Below are positions 1 through 7,399 of a stretch of 64,000 bases of DNA, in pieces. The stretch is from Rhizorhapis sp036570425 (GTDB lineage: Bacteria; Pseudomonadota; Alphaproteobacteria; Sphingomonadales; Sphingomonadaceae). Position numbers and translations under genes: made by a program. The stretch is taken from contig DATCYF010000011.1 in NCBI GenBank assembly GCA_036570425.1, positions 227,131 through 291,130 on the forward strand, read 5' to 3'. The notes beneath the pieces were generated by a model. The model ran no database searches. It had not been told where the DNA came from and saw only the letters and a program-made list of their open reading frames with translations. Position 1 is the first letter of the stretch, and each line of letters opens with the position of its first letter.

Positions 1-1275
1 GCCCTGCCGGGCCGCCCCGGTCAGTCCCGCGACGATGCTGACGGGAGTCGAGATCACCAGGGCGCAGGGGCAGGCAATGACAAGCAGCACCAGCGCCTGA
101 TAGAACCACGCCGTCCAACTTTCCCCGAGCAGGAGCGGCGGCACGAGGAAGACCGCCAGCGCCAGCGCCATCACCACCGGCGTATAGATTCGCGCAAAGC
201 GCTCAACCCACTGCTCGGTTGGCGCCCGCTTGCTCTGTGCCTCGCCGACCATGCGCACAATGCGCGCGAGCGTCGTATCCGAGGCAGGCCGGGTCGTGAC
301 GATTTCGAGTGCGCCCATGCCATTGATGGTCCCGGCAAAGACCGTTGCGCCTTGTGTGACCGTGACGGGGACGCTCTCGCCTGTAATCGGCGCCTGATCG
401 ACCGCGCTCGCGCCGGCAATCACTTGGCCGTCGAGCGGAACCTTGCTGCCCGGCGGAACGATCACATGCGTTCCGACCGCAACATCAGCAACCGGCACGT
501 CCTGCTCGACACCAGCGACATTCCGTATCCGGGCAGTGTCGGGCGCGATGTCCATCAGCGCGGCAACGGCACGGCGGGCGCGCCCCAGGCTCCATGCTTC
601 CAGCGCGAGTGCGACGGCGAAGAAGAATGCGACCGTCGCGGCTTCGAACCATTGTCCAATGCCGATCGCGCCCGCCACCGCGACGATCATCAGCAGATTC
701 ATATCCGGGCGCAGCCGCCGCGCCGCAAGGATCGCCTTGGGAGCGACGTATCGAACCGCCGAGAGGATCGCCAGGGAATAGGCGAGCATGGCGAGCAGTG
801 GCGGATGGGCCTCACGGGCCAGACTTTCGTGCAGCACAGCGGCAAGGCCGCTCGCACTTGCATGGATCGCGAAACCCGTCGCGACCAGCACGCCGCTCGC
901 GACCGTCAACACCACCTGGATACGGCGCCGACGGTTCTCATCTTGCGCGGCTGCACTGTTCTCGCCCTCTCTCCAGAGTTCGGCGCGCATTCCGGTGCGC
1001 TCGACGGCCTGCAATACACCAGCGTGATCCACGCCACCCGTCGCGCCCGCGACCGACATGCGGCCATTGATGAGATCGAACGACAGGTTCTGCGACCCAA
1101 CGACCGGCCCGACTTCGCGCTTGAGAAGTGTCACCTCGTCAGCGCAGTCCATTCCGTGGATTTTGAAGATGACGCTGTCCGGACGCTCGGGAATCACCTG
1201 GTTGGCAGGCGTCGGTTCCCCCGAGCAGCTGTTGCAAACTGTCGGGACGGCGCTTGCGGCGGCCTGATCAATCAT
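1..1275 (-). CDS. cadA: P1B-type heavy-metal ATPase (CadA/ZntA type), C-terminus outside window
   Basis: The minus strand is open from an ATG at 1275, preceded by a GAGG ribosome site, to the window edge (425 codons, 3' partial). An N-terminal heavy-metal-associated domain carries GMDCAD at about residues 41-46, with an extra Cys pair at 14 and 17. TGES of the actuator domain lies near residue 298, and the ion-path motif CPCALVIST near residue 400. The phosphorylation loop DKTGT would lie beyond the edge. CPC plus GMDCxxE is typical of Zn/Cd/Pb-exporting inner-membrane pumps. The gene is divergent from a MerR-type regulator and shares its promoter region, so metal induction through that regulator is likely. 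Zn, Cd and Pb cannot be told apart from the sequence. Confidence 0.9.
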   Translation of the reverse strand, partial: MIDQAAASAVPTVCNSCSGEPTPANQVIPERPDSVIFKIHGMDCADEVTLLKREVGPVVGSQNLSFDLINGRMSVAGATGGVDHAGVLQAVERTGMRAELWREGENSAAAQDENRRRRIQVVLTVASGVLVATGFAIHASASGLAAVLHESLAREAHPPLLAMLAYSLAILSAVRYVAPKAILAARRLRPDMNLLMIVAVAGAIGIGQWFEAATVAFFFAVALALEAWSLGRARRAVAALMDIAPDTARIRNVAGVEQDVPVADVAVGTHVIVPPGSKVPLDGQVIAGASAVDQAPITGESVPVTVTQGATVFAGTINGMGALEIVTTRPASDTTLARIVRMVGEAQSKRAPTEQWVERFARIYTPVVMALALAVFLVPPLLLGESWTAWFYQALVLLVIACPCALVISTPVSIVAGLTGAARQG

Positions 1276-1302
1276 AATGTCACCTCGACTCTTCGACATG
1301 AC

Positions 1303-1334
1303 ACCTTCTATAAAGTCTGAAGTCACTAGAGGGT
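1303..1334. promoter_or_regulatory. Divergent MerR-type operator/promoter with stretched dyad
   Basis: Half sites ACCTTCTA (1303-1310) and CTAGAGGGT (1326-1334) match the two arms of the dyad at 1828-1848 but lie about 11 bp further apart, roughly one helical turn. On the minus strand TTGACC (-35) is followed by TTTATA or TATAGA at 17-19 bp, reading toward the ATPase gene. The regulator ATG at 1343 lies just outside the dyad. Operator function is inferred from similarity to the downstream site. Confidence 0.55.
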
Positions 1335-1342
1335 CAACCATT

Positions 1343-1762
1343 ATGTCCGTCGAGCCATTCAGCATCGGAAAGCTTGCGAAAGCGACCGGAACGAAGGTTG
1401 AGACAATCCGCTATTATGAAAGCGTTGGCTTGCTCGCCCCGCCTGCTCGGACGAAGAGCAATTATCGGGCATATTCTGCACAACATCTCGCGCGGCTGAG
1501 TTTTATCCGGCGGGCACGGGCACTGGGTTTTTCAATCGAGCAGGTTCAGGAACTTCTCAAGCTCGCCGATCAGAAAGACATTTCATGTAGCGCCGTGGAT
1601 GCGATCGCCCGCGAACATCTTGCCGAGATTGACCGAAAACTGCGGGATCTGAATACCCTTAGAGCCGAATTGAGCAGCGTGATCGTCCAATGCCGGAACG
1701 GCACCATTTCCGATTGCCGCATCATCGAGGCATTGGCGCCAGATCCCGCTGCGCTTCGCTAA
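1343..1762 (+). CDS. MerR-family metal-sensing regulator (CadR/PbrR-like)
   Basis: This 139-residue protein has a MerR-type winged HTH at residues 6-75 (FSIGKLAK, ETIRYYE, the RRARALGFS hinge) and a C-terminal dimerisation helix with metal-site cysteines at 82, 117 and 125 (C-x7-C). The start at 1343 is chosen over an in-frame ATG at 1277 because homology begins there and the longer form would run through the operator. It is divergent from the P1B ATPase and precedes a gene whose promoter has a 19-bp spacer and a MerR-type dyad, so it probably controls both. The exact metal (Cd, Zn or Pb) is uncertain. Confidence 0.88.
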   Translation: MSVEPFSIGKLAKATGTKVETIRYYESVGLLAPPARTKSNYRAYSAQHLARLSFIRRARALGFSIEQVQELLKLADQKDISCSAVDAIAREHLAEIDRKLRDLNTLRAELSSVIVQCRNGTISDCRIIEALAPDPAALR

Positions 1763-1824
1763 GCGGGAACCGAATTGACAACGACAGGCCAGGGATCACT
1801 AATGCAAATAAGTCGCAAATGTGC

Positions 1825-1855
1825 TTGACCCTCTAGCTGCTAGAAGGTCTAAGGA
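1825..1855 (+). promoter_or_regulatory. MerR-type promoter of the FTR1-fusion gene
   Basis: The -35 is TTGACC (1825-1830) and the -10 is TAAGGA (1850-1855), with a 19-bp spacer, the over-long spacing diagnostic of MerR-activated promoters. A near-perfect dyad of 10-base arms (ACCCTCTAGC / GCTAGAAGGT, 9 of 10 matching) fills the spacer at 1828-1848. Transcription should start near 1862, after the first in-frame ATG at 1856, which argues against that start. Confidence 0.8.
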
Positions 1856-1930
1856 ATGGGGATGCTATCGCCCCCGAACAGACGCTGCTTTTTGACGACT
1901 CGCAAGCGAGCGACTTCCTTTCACCGATTG

Positions 1931-3856
1931 ATGCTCCGTATTCTGGCCGTGCTTGGAGCGGCGTTATGTATGTTGGGCACAAGTGCGGTTGGTTATGCCA
2001 AAACGGCCGACGTCCAAACCGCATGGCGGCTGTTGGACTATATGGCGGTGGACTATGGCGGTGCGGTCTCCGGCGGCCAGGTCAAGAGCGCGTCCGAATA
2101 TGCCGAGATGACCGAGTTCGCTGCCTCGGTCTCCGCACGCCTTGCCACGTTGCCGCCAACGCCTGAACGCGCCAAACTTATAGAGGGCGCGACACGACTT
2201 CAGGCGATCGTTGCCGCCAAAGGCCCACCAAGCCAGGTTGCCGATCTTGCCCATGGTCTCGCCGGCGATTTGCTCAAAGCCTATCCGGTCCCGCTCGCTC
2301 CAGCCAGAGTGCCCGACTTTGCCCGTGGAGCGACCCTTTTCGCCGAGAATTGTGCGAGCTGCCATGGCGCAGCCGGCGACGGTCACGGCCCTGATGCAGC
2401 CAAACTTACGACTCCGCCGATTGCGTTCTCCGACATCGATCGCGCCCGCCAGCGCAGCCCCTTTGCGCTCTATCAGGTGATAGATCAGGGCATCGACGGC
2501 ACCGCGATGCAGAGTTTCTCGTCGCTGCCGAGCGACGATCGTTGGGCGCTTGCCTTCTATACCGGGCATTTCGCCTTTTCGAACGCCGCCGTGAAGGAAG
2601 GGGAACGCCTGTGGAAAACCGATCCCGGACTTCGCCAGCGGCTTCCTGATTTGGCAGCGCTGGCCGGCATGACTCCAGAGGCTCTCGCCAAGAACATTGG
2701 AACCGAAAGGGCCGATTCGGTCATTGCCTATTTGCGCCGCCATCCTGAAGCGGTCGTTCAGCAGGCGCCGGGCTCGCTCGATGTCGCGCGCACCAAATTG
2801 TCACAGAGCCTCGCGGCCTATCGCGCGGGCAATCGCCCTGCGGCGCAGGAGTTGGCGCTGGCGGCATATCTTGACGGATTTGAGCCCCTCGAACCGATGC
2901 TGACCGCGCGCGACGCGACGCTGATGAGACGCATCGAAAGCGGCATGGGTGAACTGCGGGCTGCATTGCAACGCGGCCAATCTGCTGACCAAGTAGCGTC
3001 GCGCGTCCAAGTGCTCGATGGTCTGTTTGACGATGCGGAAGTGGCCCTGTCACCCGACGCCGCCAGTGATGCCTCGACATTTATCGGCGCTTTCACAATC
3101 ATGCTGCGCGAAGGGCTTGAAGCGTTGCTTATTGTCGTCGCCATGATCGCTTTCCTGCGCAAGGCGGAGCGAAGCGATGTTCTCCCTTATGTCCATGCGG
3201 GCTGGATCGGCGCGCTCGCGGCCGGAGGTATGACCTGGGCGATCGCGACCTATGTAATCGGAATTAGCGGCGCAAGCCGCGAGCTGACTGAAGGGTTCGG
3301 CTCGCTCATCGCGGCCGTTGTTCTACTATCGGTTGGGATCTGGATGCATGGCAAAGCGCAGGCGGATCAATGGCAGCGCTACATCCGCGAAAAACTCTCG
3401 CGTGCGCTCTCTCGCCAATCTGCCTGGTTCCTGTTCGGACTCGCCTTCATCGTCGTCTATCGGGAGGTGTTCGAGACTATCTTATTCTATGCTGCGCTGT
3501 GGACGCAGGGGAATGGCGGCGTGATGGTGGCTGGAGCTGGATCGGCGGCGCTTATACTCGTGGCGGTCGCTTGGGCGATGCTTCGCTACAGCCAGACACT
3601 GCCGATCGCCAAATTTTTCACATATAGTGCTTGGTTGATGGCTGCCCTGACGGTCGTCTTAGCTGGCAAGGGGGTATCTGCCCTGCAGGAAGCCGGAATC
3701 ATCAATATCGCTCCGATGGCCTCCGTCCCGCGGGTCTCCATCTTGGGTATATTTCCGACGCTCCAATCTATCGGCGCTCAGATTTTCATGCTGCTCGCCA
3801 TTGGAGCGGGATTTGCAATGAACCGTCGGCGCGGGATAGCCAGATCCCGTTCGTAG
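1931..3856 (+). CDS. Cytochrome c-FTR1 fusion, metal permease (PbrT-like)
   Basis: From the chosen start the product is 641 residues, beginning with a signal peptide (MLRILAVLGAALCMLG). A periplasmic c-type cytochrome domain holds the haem motif CASCH near residue 140. The C-terminal half is an FTR1-type permease with several membrane spans and the two REGLE-like signatures (REGLEALLIV near 392, YREVFETIL near 510) that bind Fe3+ in yeast Ftr1. The fusion matches lead-uptake PbrT-type proteins, and its MerR promoter beside a P1B ATPase fits lead or divalent-metal handling rather than plain iron uptake. ATGs at 1856 and 1862 are in frame upstream; the former lies before the expected transcript start, and the latter would be leaderless. 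Confidence 0.8.
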   Translation: MLRILAVLGAALCMLGTSAVGYAKTADVQTAWRLLDYMAVDYGGAVSGGQVKSASEYAEMTEFAASVSARLATLPPTPERAKLIEGATRLQAIVAAKGPPSQVADLAHGLAGDLLKAYPVPLAPARVPDFARGATLFAENCASCHGAAGDGHGPDAAKLTTPPIAFSDIDRARQRSPFALYQVIDQGIDGTAMQSFSSLPSDDRWALAFYTGHFAFSNAAVKEGERLWKTDPGLRQRLPDLAALAGMTPEALAKNIGTERADSVIAYLRRHPEAVVQQAPGSLDVARTKLSQSLAAYRAGNRPAAQELALAAYLDGFEPLEPMLTARDATLMRRIESGMGELRAALQRGQSADQVASRVQVLDGLFDDAEVALSPDAASDASTFIGAFTIMLREGLEALLIVVAMIAFLRKAERSDVLPYVHAGWIGALAAGGMTWAIATYVIGISGASRELTEGFGSLIAAVVLLSVGIWMHGKAQADQWQRYIREKLSRALSRQSAWFLFGLAFIVVYREVFETILFYAALWTQGNGGVMVAGAGSAALILVAVAWAMLRYSQTLPIAKFFTYSAWLMAALTVVLAGKGVSALQEAGIINIAPMASVPRVSILGIFPTLQSIGAQIFMLLAIGAGFAMNRRRGIARSRS

Positions 3857-4324
3857 TGCTTAGCGATTGCGACTAAAGTCGAGATGGAGCGGTCGTGCTG
3901 ATGCTGTCCCGCTTGCCGATCGGGCAAGCCGATATGTGTTCGGTCTGGATCACCTCGTGCAATCGCATTCGGCCATATCGTCGACGTGCCAGCGGCTGCA
4001 GGTGCATTCGGCACCGGTACTGCCTGGGTCCAGCTTATAATCGTCGCAAGCATCGTGGCGACGCTCAGGATAAACGGCGACTTTCAAATCATCCAACACG
4101 TTAAAGGTGAGTTTGGTTACTCAAGAAAGGTGTAAATGCCGAAGGGTGAAGAGCTCTTGCAAAGCAACGGTACCAAACACGATAGATGAGTTTAGCATAT
4201 CAGAGTCATGGAATAACATAACATAACCTTTGCAAGGATCGGAACTGCCTGCCAAAGTGACCCTGGTGAAATGCAGAATTATCCTCTTCCTTTTCAACTC
4301 AAGAGAGGCTAGACGACATAACAG
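3857..4324. other. Intergenic region before the czc operon
   Basis: No gene is recognised over these 468 bases. One plus-strand frame (3902-4135) stays open and ends in a hydrophobic stretch (WVQLIIVASIVATL), but it has no clear start or family match and may be a decayed gene. The segment 4090-4320 is AT-rich compared with its surroundings and contains tandem TAACA units (about 4216-4226). It probably holds the promoter of the downstream czc operon. Confidence 0.5.
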
Positions 4325-4660
4325 ATGAACCGGTGGCTTCACATCATAGTTAGTCTGTTCCTCGCCCTTGGTGTGGCGACGATGCCAATGGCGCATGCCG
4401 CCGAGTTGAGCTTTGGCACCGGTACTGTTGCGTCGGTCGATAGCTTTCCAGGCTTTTCGAAGAAGAGCAACGATAAGCAGTCCGATCCTGCCAAAGCCTC
4501 AGTCAATTTCCATGGTTGCCACGGCCATCATATCGGGATTCCGGTAGGCGCCTCGCCGACACCCGAACTGGTGATCGCGGTCAAGGCTGTGCCGGCACGA
4601 AACGGCGCAAGCCTTGCTCCACCGGCGCAGTCCAATACATTCCGACCTCCAATCGCCTGA
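4325..4660 (+). CDS. Small periplasmic CzcI-like protein
   Basis: This 111-residue protein has a signal peptide (to about residue 25, ALGVATMPMAHA), a metal-ligand-rich centre (HGCHGHH near residues 63-69) and a C-terminal tail ending RPPIA. It sits just upstream of czcC. A second protein of similar size, with a signal peptide, a Cys/His-rich centre and an RPPMA tail, heads the second czc operon at 28240-28581. CzcI-type proteins occupy this place in Cupriavidus czc clusters and are thought to modulate efflux. A family-level call is reasonable; the molecular role is inferred. Confidence 0.6.
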   Translation: MNRWLHIIVSLFLALGVATMPMAHAAELSFGTGTVASVDSFPGFSKKSNDKQSDPAKASVNFHGCHGHHIGIPVGASPTPELVIAVKAVPARNGASLAPPAQSNTFRPPIA

Positions 4661-4722
4661 CAACTGAAGCTTCGCCTGGCTGAGCCCGGGCGCGCCCTTG
4701 GTTTGTCAGGAGTTCTTCGTTC

Positions 4723-6030
4723 ATGCACCCCATGTTTGCGGCCGCCATGGCTGCAGCGCTCGTGGCCATATCAGCCACGCCCGCTGCCGCGCAGGTGGAC
4801 AGCCGGCCCATGGCTGGCCCCCCAGCACCATCTGTTCCACCTTCGGTCCGCACCGGACCCCTTCCCACGGTCCTGACTCTCGCGCAGGCGCTTGAGGAAG
4901 CCCAAGCCCGTTCGCCGGTTCTTGCCGCAGCCCGCGCCGATGTCGAAGCGGCCCGCGGGCGACTGCGCCAAGCAGGCTTTCGGTTCAATCCAGTGCTCAA
5001 TGTCGAGGTCGAGAATTTCGCCGGAACCGGACCTTATTCTGGCTTCAACGGCACCGAAACCACCGTCTCGATCAACCAGCGACTCGATCTTGCTGGCCGC
5101 AGGCGCGCACGAATGACGCTCGCCGAAGCCGAACTGAGGGCGGAAGAATATCGTCTTGCCATCGCGCACGCCGATCTCGCCCGACAAGTCCGTATCCAGT
5201 TCGCGCTCGGCATCGCTGCGCGCGATAATTTGACCCTGGCTCAAGAAAACGAGGCGCGAGCGCGCGAGCTTTCGCGCATTGCACGCGAACTCGTCGATAC
5301 CGGAAAGGAGCCGCCGTTGCGTGGCCTCCGAGCCGGGGCGGCGCTGGCTGAAGCAACGGCCGCACTGCGCAGCGCAGAAGCCGACGAAACGACAGCCCGG
5401 CGCTCACTTGCAGCGCTCTTCGGCGTCGATGCTCCCCCCGCAGAACTGGCCGGCAGCGACATGTCGCCGCCGCCATCACCTGTCGATGCCTCGCAAACGC
5501 TGGATGTGAAGCTCGCTGAAATCAATCGCCTCATTGCCCAGGCGCAATTGGGCCAGGCGCGGGCAGAGGGGCGCCTTGATCCTTCAATTGGCGTGGGCAT
5601 GCGTCAACTCCGGGAAACGGGCGACCGGGCCATGATCGCCAGCCTTTCCGTCCCGCTGCCGGTGTTCGACCGCAACCAGGGGAATGTTGCCGCTGCCAGG
5701 TCAGGCATGCAATCGGCTGAGGCCCGACGCAATAGCGTTCTGGCCAATACGCAAGCGGAGATCGCCAATGCCCGAGCAACGCTCCAGGCCGCAGAAGCAC
5801 GCGTTGCCGCGCTTGAGGGCAGTGGTATCAACCAGGCGCGAGAGGCACTGCGGCTTGCGCAACTCTCATACCGTGCTGGCAAGTCATCGCTGCTCGAGCT
5901 TCTCGATGCGCAGCAGGCCTATGCCTCTACGCAAGGCGAGCTCATTGCAGCACGTCGCGCCCGAGCGGACGCCCAAGCAACGCTGACGCGCCAAGCTGCG
6001 ACTGCCAACGAGGCGGATATCACGCCATGA
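4723..6030 (+). CDS. czcC: CzcC-type outer-membrane channel of metal RND efflux
   Basis: This 435-residue TolC-superfamily protein has a signal peptide (cut near AAAQ at 24) and two repeated outer-membrane-factor halves. Hallmarks include the LTLAQALEEAQARSP start of the first coiled coil and AQLSYRAGKSSLLELLDAQQAY near residues 380-402, the usual C-terminal OEP signature. A CAGGAG site precedes the ATG. As the channel of a CzcCBA complex it would span the outer membrane and receive metal from CzcA through CzcB. Gene order czcI-like, czcC, czcB, czcA supports the call. Confidence 0.92.
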   Translation: MHPMFAAAMAAALVAISATPAAAQVDSRPMAGPPAPSVPPSVRTGPLPTVLTLAQALEEAQARSPVLAAARADVEAARGRLRQAGFRFNPVLNVEVENFAGTGPYSGFNGTETTVSINQRLDLAGRRRARMTLAEAELRAEEYRLAIAHADLARQVRIQFALGIAARDNLTLAQENEARARELSRIARELVDTGKEPPLRGLRAGAALAEATAALRSAEADETTARRSLAALFGVDAPPAELAGSDMSPPPSPVDASQTLDVKLAEINRLIAQAQLGQARAEGRLDPSIGVGMRQLRETGDRAMIASLSVPLPVFDRNQGNVAAARSGMQSAEARRNSVLANTQAEIANARATLQAAEARVAALEGSGINQAREALRLAQLSYRAGKSSLLELLDAQQAYASTQGELIAARRARADAQATLTRQAATANEADITP

Positions 6031-6239
6031 CGCATGGGCACCTTTCAGCACGCACTGGCGTCCTTTCTCTGGTCACCAGTTCGATAGGCTTTGCCGAACC
6101 CCGAGGAGATGGGTCGCCGGGCACCGCGACCTTGGCAACGGGTCATGCCACGCCATCGTCGAACGCCCTTCCCTCCATATTTGCAGCGACGCGTCGATGC
6201 GCGCGGACGGCCCAGATGAAATTCGGAGATGTTGAATGA
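6027..6239 (+). CDS. Hypothetical 70-residue protein between czcC and czcB
   Basis: The frame starts in an ATGA overlap with czcC and stops in another ATGA overlap with czcB, so it would be translationally coupled on both sides. The product is 70 residues with no recognised domain, no signal peptide and low-complexity Ser/Thr/Ala content. It may simply be the spacer between czcC and czcB that happens to be open. czcB has its own good site (GGAG, 7 bases upstream), so coupling is not required. Confidence 0.3.
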   Translation: MTHGHLSARTGVLSLVTSSIGFAEPRGDGSPGTATLATGHATPSSNALPSIFAATRRCARTAQMKFGDVE

Positions 6240-7396
6240 TCACACAGGATAAACGCCTCCTCGGCGGCGTGGCTGGCGCCGTGCTGCTCGCCGCAATCGG
6301 TGGATTTAGCGTCGCTCGCTACACGGCGGAACCGTCCCCCGAAGCCCAAAAGACCGAAAATGCAGAGGAAGGCACCGCAGCTCACGCCGATAACCTTGCC
6401 ATGACCGAGGAGGCCATCGGTAAGGCTGGAATCGCTGTCGAAGCAGTGCGGGCCGGCGGACTTGGTTCCGAAATCCTCGCGCAAGCCACCGTCACAGCGG
6501 CGCCCGCGGGCGAGGCGATCGTGACCGCGCGCGCGGGCGGTGCGGTGACGCAGGTATTCAAACGGCTCGGCGACCCGGTGAAGGCGGGAGAGACGCTTGC
6601 AGTGGTCCAGAGCCGGGACGCGGCGCAGATCGCCGCCGAACGCACGGCGGCAAACGCCAAGGCCGTACTCGCGCAAAAGAACCTCGCGCGGGAACGCCAG
6701 CTTTATGAGCAAAAAGTGTCGGCTCGTGTGGACTATGAGCAGGCGCAGGCAGAAGCCGCCGCCGCGACGGCGGAGGCCCGCCGCGCCCAGGTCGCGGCCA
6801 GCGCTGCGAATATCACGCGCGATGGCGGCGGCGCGATCGTCGCCAGCCCCATTTCCGGGCGGGTGACGGCGGAAAGCGTCACCCTTGGAGCGTTCGTACA
6901 ACCCGAGACCGAACTATTCCGCGTTGCCGATCCATCGAAGGTGCAGATCGAGGCCGCGGTTGGGCCGACCGACGCCCAGCGGCTCGCTCCCGGCGATCAG
7001 GCGATCGTCGAGCTGCCCGATGGCCGAACGATCGAAGCGCGCGTGCGCGCCATTACGCCCGGCCTTGCCGGCGATACGCGTTCCGCCACGGCAGTCCTCG
7101 ACGTTCCGGGCAGTCTGCAACCGGGACTCGCGGTACGCGTCCGCCTGTTGCCGAGCCGGGGGGAGGCTTCCAATGCGATCGTCATACCCGATGAAGCACT
7201 GCAAACCCTGGAAGGACGGGACGTTGTCTTGGTGCGGACCAAGCAAGGCTTCCGAGCAAGAAACGTCACGATCGGTCAGCGCAGCGCCGGTCGCGTCGAG
7301 ATCAGTTCAGGCCTGAAGCCGGGCGACATGATCGCAACCAAGAATGCATTCCTGCTCAAGGCCGAACTCGGCAAGGGCGCGGGCGAGGAGGAATAA
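6236..7396 (+). CDS. czcB: CzcB-type periplasmic adaptor (membrane fusion protein)
   Basis: This 386-residue HlyD/RND-adaptor protein has one N-terminal membrane anchor (LLGGVAGAVLLAAIGGFSVA). A lipoyl-like half motif (GGAVTQVFKRLGDPVKAGE) near residues 99-120 is followed by an alanine/glutamate-rich coiled-coil hairpin (about 125-190), the second lipoyl half (SPISGRVTAESV) and a beta-barrel. It would bridge CzcA in the inner membrane and CzcC in the outer membrane. It ends four bases before czcA, so the two are co-translated. The cognate metals of the operon are probably Co, Zn and Cd. Confidence 0.93.
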   Translation: MITQDKRLLGGVAGAVLLAAIGGFSVARYTAEPSPEAQKTENAEEGTAAHADNLAMTEEAIGKAGIAVEAVRAGGLGSEILAQATVTAAPAGEAIVTARAGGAVTQVFKRLGDPVKAGETLAVVQSRDAAQIAAERTAANAKAVLAQKNLARERQLYEQKVSARVDYEQAQAEAAAATAEARRAQVAASAANITRDGGGAIVASPISGRVTAESVTLGAFVQPETELFRVADPSKVQIEAAVGPTDAQRLAPGDQAIVELPDGRTIEARVRAITPGLAGDTRSATAVLDVPGSLQPGLAVRVRLLPSRGEASNAIVIPDEALQTLEGRDVVLVRTKQGFRARNVTIGQRSAGRVEISSGLKPGDMIATKNAFLLKAELGKGAGEEE

Positions 7397-7399
7397 GCC

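Noticed and set aside
352..1320. Long plus-strand frame of 322 codons
   Set aside because: It lies antisense to the P1B ATPase, which has all family motifs on the minus strand.
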